From the NCBI GenBank assembly GCA_016194635.1, contig JACQBC010000011.1, positions 98,497 to 162,496 of the forward strand: a DNA stretch of 64,000 nt, in the 5' to 3' direction. This DNA is from Gammaproteobacteria bacterium. GTDB lineage: Bacteria; Pseudomonadota; Gammaproteobacteria; UBA6429; Thiohalophilaceae. Shown here piece by piece: positions 1 to 9,217 of the stretch. Within the stretch, counting starts at the first letter, position 1, and each line of letters opens with the position of its first letter. Made by a program: the position numbers and the translations under genes. Under the pieces are notes generated by a model, which was not told the origin of the DNA, did not search any database, and worked only from the letters and a program-made list of their open reading frames with translations.

Positions 1-69
1 TATTCCGTTGTGGAATCCAACTGCACCCATGCCCTTCTGATTTAGTAACAACAAAAAAAGGTAGTCGCA

Positions 70-2454
70 ATGAAAAAAATGTCTGACACCGAGCTTAAAG
101 CCAAGCTCGGTGATTACACCGCCCCCCTGGGGTTGTATCAACATAGCAAAGACTTGCCTTTTTTAGGCAAGGTGAACTGTAACGTGGAGTCGATCGTCGC
201 GGGATCGTGGCAAGAGATCGTGATCGACTATGAATTGGGCGCGGCCGGTATGGCCGACGGTTCCTGGTTCAAGGCCACGTTCCGGTTTTATTCGGACTGG
301 GCCTTGTTTCAAACCACCGACCCGGCCGGGGCCAACTATGTCAGCGCCGAATATCACGCCGGCCCGTTGCAACCTGGTCAGTCGCCCGCGACCGTGCAAT
401 ATTTAAAAGTCCGGTTTGATCAAAAAGGCCACGAGCGTCCGTTTCAAAAAGCGATCATCGTCGATACCTTCGACGGTTTTTTGAAGGCCGGTGATCACAT
501 TATTATTCGCCTAGGTGATCGGCGTTTTGGCGGCGCCGGCACCCGCGTGCAAACCTTCGTGGAAGAGAACTTCCGCTTTCGCTGTTACGTCGACCCGCTG
601 GGAACCTCGCGCTTTGCGGCGGTGAATCCCGATTTAATCGTGCAAATCGTTCCCGGCGCCCCCGCCCAGCTGCAGTTCGCGGCATCCCGTATTGTCAAAC
701 AAGGTGAGAAATTTCCGCTGCGGATCCGCGCCGAGGATCAATGGGGCAATACCTGCTGGGACCGCGCCGATACGATTACTATCAACGCCAGCTTGAACGG
801 CAAGCCCTGTTACCAGAAAACCACCACGCTCGCCGCCAAGGGGTGGTCGGTGGTAATGTTGGAGGATTTACCCACGACTACGGCCGGGGAGCTGGCGATC
901 AGCGCGAGCTTACCGCAACACCCCTGGGTCAAGCCCCAGAGCTTTTATGTCACCATCGACAAATCCCTGGATGTGCCGCGGATCTTTTATTGCGATTTAC
1001 ACGTGCATTCCGAGGACACCATCGGCACCAATTCGACCACCTACAATTTAACCTATGGGCGCGACGTCACCGGCCTGGACGTATTGGCGTTCGCGCACAA
1101 CGATTTCAACATCACCACCGAGCGCTGGCAGCAAACCGTGAAGTTGATCAGACAAATCACCCAAGACGGCAGTTTCGTGGCCTATCCCGGTACCGAGTGG
1201 TGCGGTTCGAGTTGCGCCGGCGGTGATCATAACGTGGTGTTCTTGCACGATAACGAACCCGAGTTTCCATTTTTAAAAAGCGGCGAACACGTGCGTTCGG
1301 TGGAATGGAACGAAGACATGAAATCCGGATCGGTGTCGCCGGGGGCCTGGCCCTTGGAAGAACTCTGGGCGGCCTACGCCAACGATCCCGAGGGGCATTT
1401 GTTGATTCCGCACGTCGGTGGACGGCGTTGTATCTTGGATTGGCATTACCCCAAGCTGGAGCGTTTGATCGAAATCGGCTCCTCCTGGGGACATTTCGGC
1501 TGGCTGTATCAAGAGGCCATGGAGCGCGGTTACAAGATCGGCGCGTCGATGGCGGGTGACGAACACCGTGGCCGTTGCGGCGGCGGTGTGCCTGGGACAG
1601 CGGTATTCGGTACCAAGGGTGGGATCTCCGGTGTGATCGCGCCATCATTAACCCGTAAGGCGATTGCCAAGGCCCTGCGTGAACGCCACACCTTTGCTTC
1701 CACCGGTGAGCGCACGTTTGGCGTGGTGCGTTGCGGCAAGCAACTCATGGGTGACGAATTTGAACATCAAGGTCCGGCACGGCTGGATTACCGTTTCCTC
1801 GGCGAGGCGGGCTGGGATGAGATCGTCGCGTTTGATCACACCGGCGAAATCTGGCGGCGTGATCTGCAACAAGAACTAGGCTACTCCGAGCGTAAAATCC
1901 GTTTACGCTGGGGCGGGGCGCGCGTCAAAGACCGTTACCGATGGGCGGTGTGGAAGGGCACGATCACCATCAGCAATGCGGTGATCAATAATTTCACCGG
2001 CCGGGGATTCGAGCATATGGAAGAAACCTGCTGGCGGCAAAGCGCCACGCAGATCGGTTTTAAGAGTGATACCTACGGTGATATCGATACCATCGAGATC
2101 GATGTATCGCAGCTCAAGACCGCGACGATCCGCGTCGAGGGCACGATCGACGGCTACGTCAAGGTGGGTGACCCACTCAAGGGTAATCCGTTTGTGCATT
2201 GCCCGCGGTTCGAATGGGAAATTAGCGGTGCCGAGCTACTCGCCGGCGCTAAGCTAAAATACGATCTCCCCGGTGTCGAGATGTTTCTGGCGCTGGAACG
2301 CATGAGCGAAACACCCGCACCGCGCGAGGTCACCGGACAGATCGAGATCAGCCCAAAAAACGGCCCGCACGGTCATCGCCCAGTGTATGTGTTCGCGCGC
2401 CAGATCGACGACGCCAAGATTTGGACCTCGGGTTTATTTATTACCTTCAAGTGA
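70..2454 (+). CDS. DUF3604 family protein (PHP-like metal-binding fold)
   Basis: A 794-residue protein that I place in the DUF3604 family. The N-terminal 300 residues look like beta-rich, Ig-like segments. From about residue 309 a PHP-like metal-binding region begins with DLHVHSED (His311, His313), followed by AFAHND, a GTEWCGSSCAGGDHN stretch, LIPHVGGR and GDEHRGRCGGG (His499). These scattered His/Asp/Glu residues resemble the metal ligands of PHP phosphoesterases. No signal peptide is visible, so it is probably cytoplasmic. The start at ATG 70 follows a weak AAAGGT ribosome site. It stands alone and converges on metE across a perfect hairpin. The family's substrate is unknown to me; a hydrolytic role is inference from the fold. 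Confidence 0.8.
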   Translation: MKKMSDTELKAKLGDYTAPLGLYQHSKDLPFLGKVNCNVESIVAGSWQEIVIDYELGAAGMADGSWFKATFRFYSDWALFQTTDPAGANYVSAEYHAGPLQPGQSPATVQYLKVRFDQKGHERPFQKAIIVDTFDGFLKAGDHIIIRLGDRRFGGAGTRVQTFVEENFRFRCYVDPLGTSRFAAVNPDLIVQIVPGAPAQLQFAASRIVKQGEKFPLRIRAEDQWGNTCWDRADTITINASLNGKPCYQKTTTLAAKGWSVVMLEDLPTTTAGELAISASLPQHPWVKPQSFYVTIDKSLDVPRIFYCDLHVHSEDTIGTNSTTYNLTYGRDVTGLDVLAFAHNDFNITTERWQQTVKLIRQITQDGSFVAYPGTEWCGSSCAGGDHNVVFLHDNEPEFPFLKSGEHVRSVEWNEDMKSGSVSPGAWPLEELWAAYANDPEGHLLIPHVGGRRCILDWHYPKLERLIEIGSSWGHFGWLYQEAMERGYKIGASMAGDEHRGRCGGGVPGTAVFGTKGGISGVIAPSLTRKAIAKALRERHTFASTGERTFGVVRCGKQLMGDEFEHQGPARLDYRFLGEAGWDEIVAFDHTGEIWRRDLQQELGYSERKIRLRWGGARVKDRYRWAVWKGTITISNAVINNFTGRGFEHMEETCWRQSATQIGFKSDTYGDIDTIEIDVSQLKTATIRVEGTIDGYVKVGDPLKGNPFVHCPRFEWEISGAELLAGAKLKYDLPGVEMFLALERMSETPAPREVTGQIEISPKNGPHGHRPVYVFARQIDDAKIWTSGLFITFK

Positions 2455-2464
2455 ACCTCCCCTC

Positions 2465-2497
2465 ACACTACCCTCTCCCATCGGGAGAGGGTAGTGT
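2465..2497. terminator. Perfect hairpin between convergent genes
   Basis: Arms of 15 bp (ACACTACCCTCTCCC and its exact complement) enclose a 3-nt loop between the DUF3604 gene and metE, which converge here. No strong T-tract follows on either side. The CCCTCTCCC-loop-GGGAGAGGG core is a common intergenic palindrome in proteobacteria. It probably ends or protects both transcripts. Confidence 0.6.
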
Positions 2498-2521
2498 CAC
2501 TAATACCAAGGCAAGGGAATA

Positions 2522-4822
2522 TCATCCACTGGCATGTTGCGTTAGGTTAGCGCGCATTTCCTTGGCGGCGGCGACCATGTTGCGCAGGGCGCTGTCGACT
2601 TCTTCCCAGCGACGGGTTTTTAAGCCGCAATCCGGATTAACCCAGAGCCGTTGCACGGGGATATAGGCCGTGGCTTTTTCCAACAGGGTTTTTATTTCGC
2701 TCTGGGTGGGTTGGCGCGGGGAGTGAATATCGTAGGTACCGGGGCCGATCGCATTCGGGTAGGCGAAGGCTTTGAACGCGTTGAGCAACTCCATGTGCGA
2801 GCGCGAGGTTTCAATCGTGATCACGTCGGCGTCCAGCGCGGCGATCCACTCAATAATGTCATTAAACTCGGCATAACACATATGGGTGTGGATTTGGGTT
2901 TTATCCTCGACCGTGGCCGCGCTAAGACGAAAACATTGGGTGGCCCAGCGCAAGTAGTCCTGCCAGGCGGATCGGCGCAGCGGTAACCCTTCGCGCAACG
3001 CCGGTTCATCAATTTGAATGATTTTAATCCCTGCGGCTTCCAAGTCGCGGACTTCATCGCGCAAGGCCAGTGCAATCTGCTGGCAGGTGGTTTGCCGTGG
3101 CTGATCGTCGCGCACAAACGACCACTGCAGGATCGTCACCGGGCCGGTCAGCATGCCTTTCATCGGTTTGGTGGTCAAGGACTGGGCGTAACGGCTCCAC
3201 TCGACCGTCATGGGTTTAGGGCGGGACACATCCCCGTACAGGATCGGCGGTTTAACACAGCGCGAACCGTAACTTTGCACCCAACCGTTGCTGGTAAAGG
3301 CAAACCCCGCCAGTTGTTCACCGAAATATTCTACCATATCGGTCCGTTCGGCCTCGCCGTGGACCAAGACGTCGAGACCAAAGTCGTGTTGTTTCATGAC
3401 GCTGTGTTGAATGTGTTGCTTGATAACGGCTTCGTAGTCCTGTTGAGAAATCCGCTGCTGTCTGAATTGGCTGCGGGCGTGACGCACTTCGTCGGTTTGC
3501 GGGAAGGACCCTATCGTGGTCGTAGGTAGTAACGGTAAGCCCAACAGCTGTTGTTGCAGCGCGGCGCGTTGGGTGTAACCGCTATGGCGCGTGGCCATGG
3601 CCTCGGTGATCGTGTTCAGCCGCGTCTGTACAGAAGGGTGGTGGATGCGCGCCGCCGTGCGCCGCGCCGTGATGACCCGTTGGTTGTGCGCCAAGGCGGG
3701 GGCAACACTCGCTTCACCCTGGTCGAGGGCCTGTTTTAATAGGTTTAATTCCGCCAGTTTTTGCACGGCGAAGGCCAGCCAGGAGAGGAGTTCGGGGTCG
3801 AGCGCGGTTTCATTATCGCGGTTCACCGGGCAGTGTAACAAGGAGCACGACGGGGCTAACCACAACCGCTCACCGAAGCGCTCTTGTAAGGGTTTTAGTT
3901 GTTGCAGCAGGGAGTGCAGATCACCGGTCCAGACATTGCGACCATCAATAATCCCGGCGGACAATACCTTATAGATGGGCAGCTGATCGGCGACCGTGCG
4001 TAACTGTTGCGGCGCGCGCGCCAGATCGATATGTAACCCGTCCACCGGCAGGTGTACCGCCAGATGAAGATTATCACCCAACTCGCCAAAATAACTGGCT
4101 AATAATATGCGCGCGCCGACGTTGGATAAACGCGTATACACCGTAGCAAACGCGCGTTGCCAGGCCAGGGGGAGATCCAGCACCAGGATCGGTTCGTCGA
4201 TCTGTACCCATTGAACCCCTTGTTGTTTGAGCCGGTGCAGAATTTCGCTGTAAATGGGAATTAGCCGATCCACCAGCTCAAGTTTTTCAAACGCCGTGGT
4301 GCTGCACTTTCCCAGCCATAAATAGCTCAACGGTCCCAACAGCACGGGTTTGATCGCATAACCCAGGGTCTGCGCTTCCCGCGTCTGATCAAATAGACGG
4401 CTATCGGCGATACGAAACTCTTGGTCGGGGGCGAATTCCGGCACGATGTAGTGGTAATTGGTATCAAACCATTTGGTCATTTCACAGGCGCGGCTATCGG
4501 TGCCTTGCGGCGCCCGTCCGCGCGCCATGCGAAAATAAGTGTCGAGATCGACCGGGGCTTGATCATCCTGTGCAAAACGCGGTGGGATCACCCCGAGCAT
4601 GACGCTGGTATCCAGCACGTGGTCATACCAGGAGAAGTCCCCCACCGGTAACAACTCCACCCCCGCCTGGGCCTGTTGTGCCCAGTGTTGCTGACGCAGA
4701 TTTTCGCCTTGTTGCAGCAAGGCAGCCTGGTCGATCTCACCGCGCCAGTAAGACTCCAAGGCCCATTTGAGCTCACGTTGCTGACCAATACGGGGAAAAC
4801 CAAGGTTATGTACAATGCTCAT
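2522..4822 (-). CDS. metE: Cobalamin-independent methionine synthase
   Basis: 5-methyltetrahydropteroyltriglutamate-homocysteine methyltransferase, about 766 residues, the normal size for MetE. It makes methionine without B12. The N-terminal barrel begins [12 protein letters not shown]. The C-terminal catalytic barrel carries the zinc ligands: THMCYAEF supplies His and Cys, the Glu lies in ITIETSRS, and the second Cys in NPDCGLKTR. The start at 4822 is chosen because a GGAG ribosome site sits 7 nt upstream; an upstream in-frame TTG/ATG pair (4837/4834) has none. It is divergent from metR, with MetR-type sites in between, so it is likely activated by MetR with homocysteine. No cobalamin riboswitch precedes it. 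Confidence 0.97.
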   Translation of the reverse strand: MSIVHNLGFPRIGQQRELKWALESYWRGEIDQAALLQQGENLRQQHWAQQAQAGVELLPVGDFSWYDHVLDTSVMLGVIPPRFAQDDQAPVDLDTYFRMARGRAPQGTDSRACEMTKWFDTNYHYIVPEFAPDQEFRIADSRLFDQTREAQTLGYAIKPVLLGPLSYLWLGKCSTTAFEKLELVDRLIPIYSEILHRLKQQGVQWVQIDEPILVLDLPLAWQRAFATVYTRLSNVGARILLASYFGELGDNLHLAVHLPVDGLHIDLARAPQQLRTVADQLPIYKVLSAGIIDGRNVWTGDLHSLLQQLKPLQERFGERLWLAPSCSLLHCPVNRDNETALDPELLSWLAFAVQKLAELNLLKQALDQGEASVAPALAHNQRVITARRTAARIHHPSVQTRLNTITEAMATRHSGYTQRAALQQQLLGLPLLPTTTIGSFPQTDEVRHARSQFRQQRISQQDYEAVIKQHIQHSVMKQHDFGLDVLVHGEAERTDMVEYFGEQLAGFAFTSNGWVQSYGSRCVKPPILYGDVSRPKPMTVEWSRYAQSLTTKPMKGMLTGPVTILQWSFVRDDQPRQTTCQQIALALRDEVRDLEAAGIKIIQIDEPALREGLPLRRSAWQDYLRWATQCFRLSAATVEDKTQIHTHMCYAEFNDIIEWIAALDADVITIETSRSHMELLNAFKAFAYPNAIGPGTYDIHSPRQPTQSEIKTLLEKATAYIPVQRLWVNPDCGLKTRRWEEVDSALRNMVAAAKEMRANLTQHASG

Positions 4823-4893
4823 AGCGGACTCCATCAATGATTTCTAAAGATAACAGGTAGGCGGTTGCACAGAGTTTGACCGAGCTTTATAGT

Positions 4894-4906
4894 TGATACA
4901 ATCTCA
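4894..4906. promoter_or_regulatory. Possible second, imperfect MetR site
   Basis: TGATACAATCTCA matches the TGAA-N5-TTCA MetR pattern except for one base in each half. It lies 31 bp from the perfect site, about three helical turns, on the metE side. That is the usual arrangement of a strong and a weak MetR site upstream of metE. The call rests on pattern only. Confidence 0.4.
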
Positions 4907-4924
4907 TTTATTTCACGGTAACGA

Positions 4925-4937
4925 TGAAAAAATTTCA
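4925..4937. promoter_or_regulatory. MetR operator, perfect consensus match
   Basis: TGAAAAAATTTCA fits TGAA-N5-TTCA exactly. Its last base is the A of the metR start codon (4937), and it lies about 100 bp upstream of the metE start. Bound MetR could activate metE and block metR initiation, giving autorepression. Confidence 0.8.
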
Positions 4938-5863
4938 TGAGTATTGAGCTCAAACACCTACGTACCCTCGTGGCGCTGCGCGATCAGGGCAACTTGGCCA
5001 AGGCCGCCCAGTGGCTACACCTGACCCAGTCGGCCTTATCCCATCAAGTGAAGGAATTGGAACAACGTCTGGGGATCGAGTTGTTTCATCGTGCCGGCCG
5101 GCGCTTGCATCTGAGTCAAGCAGGGCAGCAACTACTCAGCTTGGCGGAACGGGTCTTGCCCCAAGTGGATGGAGTATTGCTGGACTTAAAACGCCTGGCG
5201 CACGGCGACCACGGGCGCTTACATCTGGCGATTGAGTGCCATAGCTGTGTGGAATGGTTGATGCCGACCCTCGATGCCTACCGCCAGTCTTGGCCAGGGG
5301 TACAGCTGGATCTCACCATGGCGCATAGTTTTAACCCGATCAGTGCGTTGTTATCCGGCGAAGTGGATATGGTGATCACCTCGGATACCACGGCGCAGGC
5401 GGCCCTGCAATTCTTTCCCTTATTTGATTATCAATCCTTGTTGTTCATGGCCGAGTCGCATCCCCTCGCCAAGCGGGTATTCATAAAACCCACCGATCTG
5501 TCCAGCGAAACCCTCATCACCTATCCGGTTGAACAGCAACGGCTGGATATTTACCGCTATTTTTTAATCCCCGCCGGCATTAAACCCGCCAAACTCCGCC
5601 AGGTGGAGCTTACGCTCATGATCTTACAGCTGGTGGCCAGCGGCCGTGGGGTGGCCAGCTTGCCGAATTGGGTGACGCAGGAAACCCTGCTGCAGGCGGG
5701 ACAACTGGTGGGTAAACCGTTGGGACGGCGTGGGGTGTGGGCGCGGTTATATTGTGGGGTGCGCCAACCCGAAGCCAAGATCCCGTATTTAAGCGCGTTC
5801 GTCGCCGTGGCGCGCGCGGTCTGCGCGCAACATCTAACGGGTATCAAGCTGCTCGCAGATTGA
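4937..5863 (+). CDS. metR: LysR-type regulator of methionine biosynthesis
   Basis: A 308-residue LysR-family activator. The N-terminal winged helix-turn-helix reads MSIELKHLRTLVALRDQGN with the LTQSALSHQVKELE recognition helix at about residues 29-42. The rest is a periplasmic-binding-protein-like co-inducer domain. Divergent placement from metE plus the perfect MetR operator over its own start identify it as MetR, whose co-inducer is homocysteine. The start codon overlaps the operator, so no separate Shine-Dalgarno site is clear. It is followed directly by the promoter and riboswitch of nrdA on the same strand. Confidence 0.93.
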   Translation: MSIELKHLRTLVALRDQGNLAKAAQWLHLTQSALSHQVKELEQRLGIELFHRAGRRLHLSQAGQQLLSLAERVLPQVDGVLLDLKRLAHGDHGRLHLAIECHSCVEWLMPTLDAYRQSWPGVQLDLTMAHSFNPISALLSGEVDMVITSDTTAQAALQFFPLFDYQSLLFMAESHPLAKRVFIKPTDLSSETLITYPVEQQRLDIYRYFLIPAGIKPAKLRQVELTLMILQLVASGRGVASLPNWVTQETLLQAGQLVGKPLGRRGVWARLYCGVRQPEAKIPYLSAFVAVARAVCAQHLTGIKLLAD

Positions 5864-5865
5864 TC

Positions 5866-5894
5866 TTGCCAAACCGACAGAATCGCACTATCTT
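5866..5894 (+). promoter_or_regulatory. Probable sigma-70 promoter for the riboswitch-nrdAB transcript
   Basis: TTGCCA, a 17-bp spacer and TATCTT lie just after the metR stop and immediately upstream of the riboswitch. A second possible -10 (TATAAG, 5898-5903) is close by. The call rests on consensus and position. Confidence 0.5.
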
Positions 5895-5902
5895 GTGTAT
5901 AA

Positions 5903-6087
5903 GCTCTGGTACAACCCCAAGATGTTGGGGTACGCAAGAGGGAATCCGGTGAGAATCCGGAACTGACGCGCAGCGGTATTGGGGAACGAAAACGGCATGG
6001 GCGGTAACGCCTAGGCACTGTTCGATACGAATGGGAAGCCGCCGTTGTAGTAACGAGTAACACCGCCCCTGAGTCCGAAGACCTGCC
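5903..6087 (+). ncRNA. Adenosylcobalamin (B12) riboswitch aptamer
   Basis: The leader of nrdA contains the conserved cobalamin-aptamer landmarks in order. These are GGAATCCGGTGAGAATCCGG with the ACTGACGCGCAGCGGTA segment near 5941-5978, GGGAAG near 6031, and the B12 box GAGTCCGAAGACCTGCC at 6071-6087. The upstream arm CAACCCCAAGATGTTGGGGT forms a peripheral helix. In bacteria that also own a B12-dependent class II reductase, such switches shut off the class I enzyme when B12 is available. A terminator follows before the start codon, so control is probably by premature termination. Confidence 0.92.
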
Positions 6088-6144
6088 AGGCAAACCGCAT
6101 TGCAAGCGCAATGCCCCGTGCCTTCGCGCTATAGGTTATGGGAT

Positions 6145-6176
6145 AAAAGGCTGCGGCTGTCCCCGCAGGGCTTTTT
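6145..6176 (+). terminator. Riboswitch expression-platform terminator
   Basis: AAAAGGCTGCGG, a short loop, then CCGCAGGGCTTTTT form a GC-rich stem ending in five T, 54 nt before the nrdA start. Its place between aptamer and gene suggests a ligand-dependent intrinsic terminator. Confidence 0.65.
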
Positions 6177-6229
6177 CCCGTTGCTATTCCGTGCCGGTGC
6201 ATGATTGATTTAAACCTTCAGGAGCCGTC

Positions 6230-9067
6230 ATGGAGAATCACTATCACGCTACAGTGGCTACGGCCCGCCTTGCTTCGTTTGAAACGTTAAATCCCCAGAC
6301 GCCTGCAACACCCTTAACCCCCGCCCACACGGAGTACTCGGTGATTCGCCGCAATGGCAAGGTGACACCGTTTGACGCCAGCAAGATCATGGTGGCGCTG
6401 ACCAAGGCCTTTCTCGCCGTGGAAGGAGGGCACGCCGCGCAGAGTCGACGTGTGCACGACTGCGTAACGGCATTGGTAGCCCAGGTCATGGAGGCGTTGG
6501 TGCGGCATCGCCCGGCGGGTGGGCATATTCATATCGAAGATATTCAGGACCATGTTGAGCTGGCCTTGATGCGCGCCGGAGAACACAAAGTAGCGCGTGC
6601 CTACGTGTTGTACCGCGACGAACGCGCCCGGCAACGTGCGAGCCAGGCGGCGCCTGAAGCTCCGCCACAGCTGTTGCAGATTACTCTGGCCGATGGTCAA
6701 CGCATCGCCTTGGATGAGGCACAGCTGCAGCAGCGGGTTGCCGAGGCCTGCGAGGGTTTGGCCGATGTGCACGCAGAGCTGATAGTGCAAAAGGCCAGGC
6801 CGCAGTTTTATGATGGCATGCAAGCGCGCGAATTAGTACAGGCGTTGGTGTTGGCCGCGCGGATGTTGATTGAAACCGAACCCAACTACAGTTTTGTCAC
6901 CGCACGTCTATTGCTGGATAACTTACGTCACGAGGCGTTGGGTTTTGTCCATGGCACGCCGACCTTAACCACTCAACCGCGCTCGCAGCAAGAGTACCCC
7001 GAATATTTCGCGGCCTATGTTCATAAAGGCGTGCAGTTGCAACTGCTGGACCCCAGGTTAACAGAATTCGATCTCGCGCGGCTCGCTGCTGCGTTAGTGG
7101 CGCAGCGCGATCAGCAATTCACCTATTTGGGCTTGCAAACCTTATACGATCGTTATTTTCTGCACCAGGGGGAAATCCGCTTCGAGTTGCCGCAGGCGTT
7201 TTTCATGCGGGTTGCGATGGGGCTGGCGATCCATGAAATTGATCGTGATGCGCGTGCGATTGAGTTTTACAACCTACTTTCGCGCTTTGATTTCATGAGC
7301 TCCACCCCGACCTTGTTTAACGCCGGGACCTTGCGCCCGCAACTCTCCAGTTGTTATCTCACCACGGTGCGCGATGATTTGGACAGTATTTATTCTTGTA
7401 TCAAGGATAACGCCTTGTTGTCTAAATTCGCCGGAGGCTTGGGCAATGATTGGACGCCGGTGCGCGCATTGGGCGCGCATATCAAGGGCACCAATGGCAA
7501 GTCGCAAGGGGTCGTGCCGTTTTTGAAAGTTGTCAATGACACCGCCGTGGCGGTGAATCAAGGCGGTAAACGCAAGGGCGCGGTCTGCGCGTACTTGGAA
7601 ACCTGGCATCTGGACATTGAAGAGTTTCTAGAGTTGCGTAAGAACACCGGCGACGAGCGTCGCCGCACCCACGACATGAACACCGCCAACTGGATCCCGG
7701 ATTTATTTATGCAGCGGGTGCGGGCCGACGCCGGCTGGACCCTGTTTTCACCGCAAGAAGTTCCCGAATTACACGATCGGGTGGGTAAGGCATTTGCACA
7801 AAGTTATCTTGCCTACGAACACTTGGCCGAACAAGGCAGGATCAAAAATTTTAAACGTCTCCCGGCCTTGCAGCTGTGGCGCAAGATGTTAAGTATGTTG
7901 TTTGAAACCGGCCATCCCTGGATGGCGTTCAAGGATCCCTGCAACCTACGCTCGCCGCAACAACACGTGGGGGTGGTGCATTCCTCGAATTTATGCACCG
8001 AGATCACCTTAAATACCTCGGAGCAGGAAATCGCCGTGTGTAATCTGGGCAGTATCAACCTGGCCAACCACGTTGATGCCCACGGCTTGAACCAAGAAAA
8101 ATTGCAAGCCAGTGTGTGTACCGCCATGCGTATGTTGGATAACGTGATCGACATTAATTTTTATTCCGTGCCACAAGCACGCCACAGCAACCTGCGGCAT
8201 CGCCCGGTGGGTTTGGGGCTGATGGGGTTTCAGGACGCGTTATATCAGCTACAACTGCCGTATGAATCCGAGCAAGCGGTGGAATTCGCGGATTATTCGA
8301 TGGAGGCGATCAGTTATTTTGCCTTGCAAGCCTCCTGCGATCTGGCGCAAGAACGCGGCCGTTACAGCAGTTTCTCCGGTTCGTTATGGAGCCAGGGGAT
8401 CTTACCCTTGGATTCGTTGGCATTGTTGGAGCAGGAACGCGGTGAGCCTATAGAAGTGGACCGGCAAGCCTCGGGAGATTTTAACTGGGCGGAATTGCGC
8501 GAACGTATAAAAACCCATGGACTGCGCAATTCCAATTGCATGGCAATTGCGCCGACCGCGACGATCTCCAATATTTGCGGTGTGGCGCAGAGTATTGAAC
8601 CCACCTACCAAAACCTGTTCGTGAAATCCAATCTGTCGGGCGAGTTTACGGTGATCAACCCCTACCTCGTTAGCGCGTTGAAGTCGCGCGGCCTGTGGGA
8701 TGAAGTAATAATAAATGATCTGAAATATTTTGACGGCTCGGTGCAGTCGATCGACCGCTGCCCGGCGGAGGTGAAACAGTTGTTCAAGTGCGCGTTTGAG
8801 GTCGATCCGGCTTGGTTGATCAAGGCCGCCGCGCGCCGTCAAAAATGGTTGGACCAGGCGCAAAGCCTGAATCTCTACATCAACCAGCCCTCCGGCAAAA
8901 AACTCGATGCCCTCTATCAATTGGCCTGGCAGTCGGGTTTGAAAACCACCTATTACCTGCGCAGTAAATCCGCGACCCATGCTGAAAAATCCACGGTTAC
9001 TGACACTGCGCTCAACGCGGTGCCGCTGTGCAGCATTGATAACCCTGAATGTGAGGTTTGCCAATGA
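6230..9067 (+). CDS. nrdA: Class Ia ribonucleoside-diphosphate reductase, alpha subunit
   Basis: A 945-residue catalytic subunit that reduces ribonucleoside diphosphates with the NrdB radical. Residues 37-125 form an ATP-cone (YSVIRRNGKVTPFDASKI), and residues 140-235 look like a second, diverged cone, which explains the length beyond the E. coli protein (761 aa). Active-site residues are present: Cys375 in QLSSCYL, Asn587-Cys589-Glu591 in NLCTE, Cys604 in AVCNLGSINL, and the radical-relay tyrosines in TTYYLRSKS. The C-terminal shuttle cysteines are PECEVCQ. The ribosome site CAGGAG precedes ATG 6230. It is transcribed through a B12 riboswitch; nrdB follows after 150 bp. Confidence 0.96.
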   Translation: MENHYHATVATARLASFETLNPQTPATPLTPAHTEYSVIRRNGKVTPFDASKIMVALTKAFLAVEGGHAAQSRRVHDCVTALVAQVMEALVRHRPAGGHIHIEDIQDHVELALMRAGEHKVARAYVLYRDERARQRASQAAPEAPPQLLQITLADGQRIALDEAQLQQRVAEACEGLADVHAELIVQKARPQFYDGMQARELVQALVLAARMLIETEPNYSFVTARLLLDNLRHEALGFVHGTPTLTTQPRSQQEYPEYFAAYVHKGVQLQLLDPRLTEFDLARLAAALVAQRDQQFTYLGLQTLYDRYFLHQGEIRFELPQAFFMRVAMGLAIHEIDRDARAIEFYNLLSRFDFMSSTPTLFNAGTLRPQLSSCYLTTVRDDLDSIYSCIKDNALLSKFAGGLGNDWTPVRALGAHIKGTNGKSQGVVPFLKVVNDTAVAVNQGGKRKGAVCAYLETWHLDIEEFLELRKNTGDERRRTHDMNTANWIPDLFMQRVRADAGWTLFSPQEVPELHDRVGKAFAQSYLAYEHLAEQGRIKNFKRLPALQLWRKMLSMLFETGHPWMAFKDPCNLRSPQQHVGVVHSSNLCTEITLNTSEQEIAVCNLGSINLANHVDAHGLNQEKLQASVCTAMRMLDNVIDINFYSVPQARHSNLRHRPVGLGLMGFQDALYQLQLPYESEQAVEFADYSMEAISYFALQASCDLAQERGRYSSFSGSLWSQGILPLDSLALLEQERGEPIEVDRQASGDFNWAELRERIKTHGLRNSNCMAIAPTATISNICGVAQSIEPTYQNLFVKSNLSGEFTVINPYLVSALKSRGLWDEVIINDLKYFDGSVQSIDRCPAEVKQLFKCAFEVDPAWLIKAAARRQKWLDQAQSLNLYINQPSGKKLDALYQLAWQSGLKTTYYLRSKSATHAEKSTVTDTALNAVPLCSIDNPECEVCQ

Positions 9068-9217
9068 AGTATGCTCAGCGGGTGCAGGATTCTCATTGAG
9101 GAAGAGGCATACCATCTGATCCACGCTTCCCGCAAAGAGCAATCCGTTCTCCCTCGGGGGGTGAAGGAACCGCACAAGAAAGTTTTTCGACAATGAATTC
9201 TTTAGGAGTCATAAATT

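Noticed and set aside
5882..5899. NrdR-box-like GCACTATCTTGTGT upstream of nrdA
   Set aside because: The palindrome is two bases shorter than the 16-bp NrdR consensus, and the sequence is better explained as a -10 element.
8402..9193. 263-codon open frame antisense to the end of nrdA
   Set aside because: It covers conserved nrdA sequence and shows no family features.
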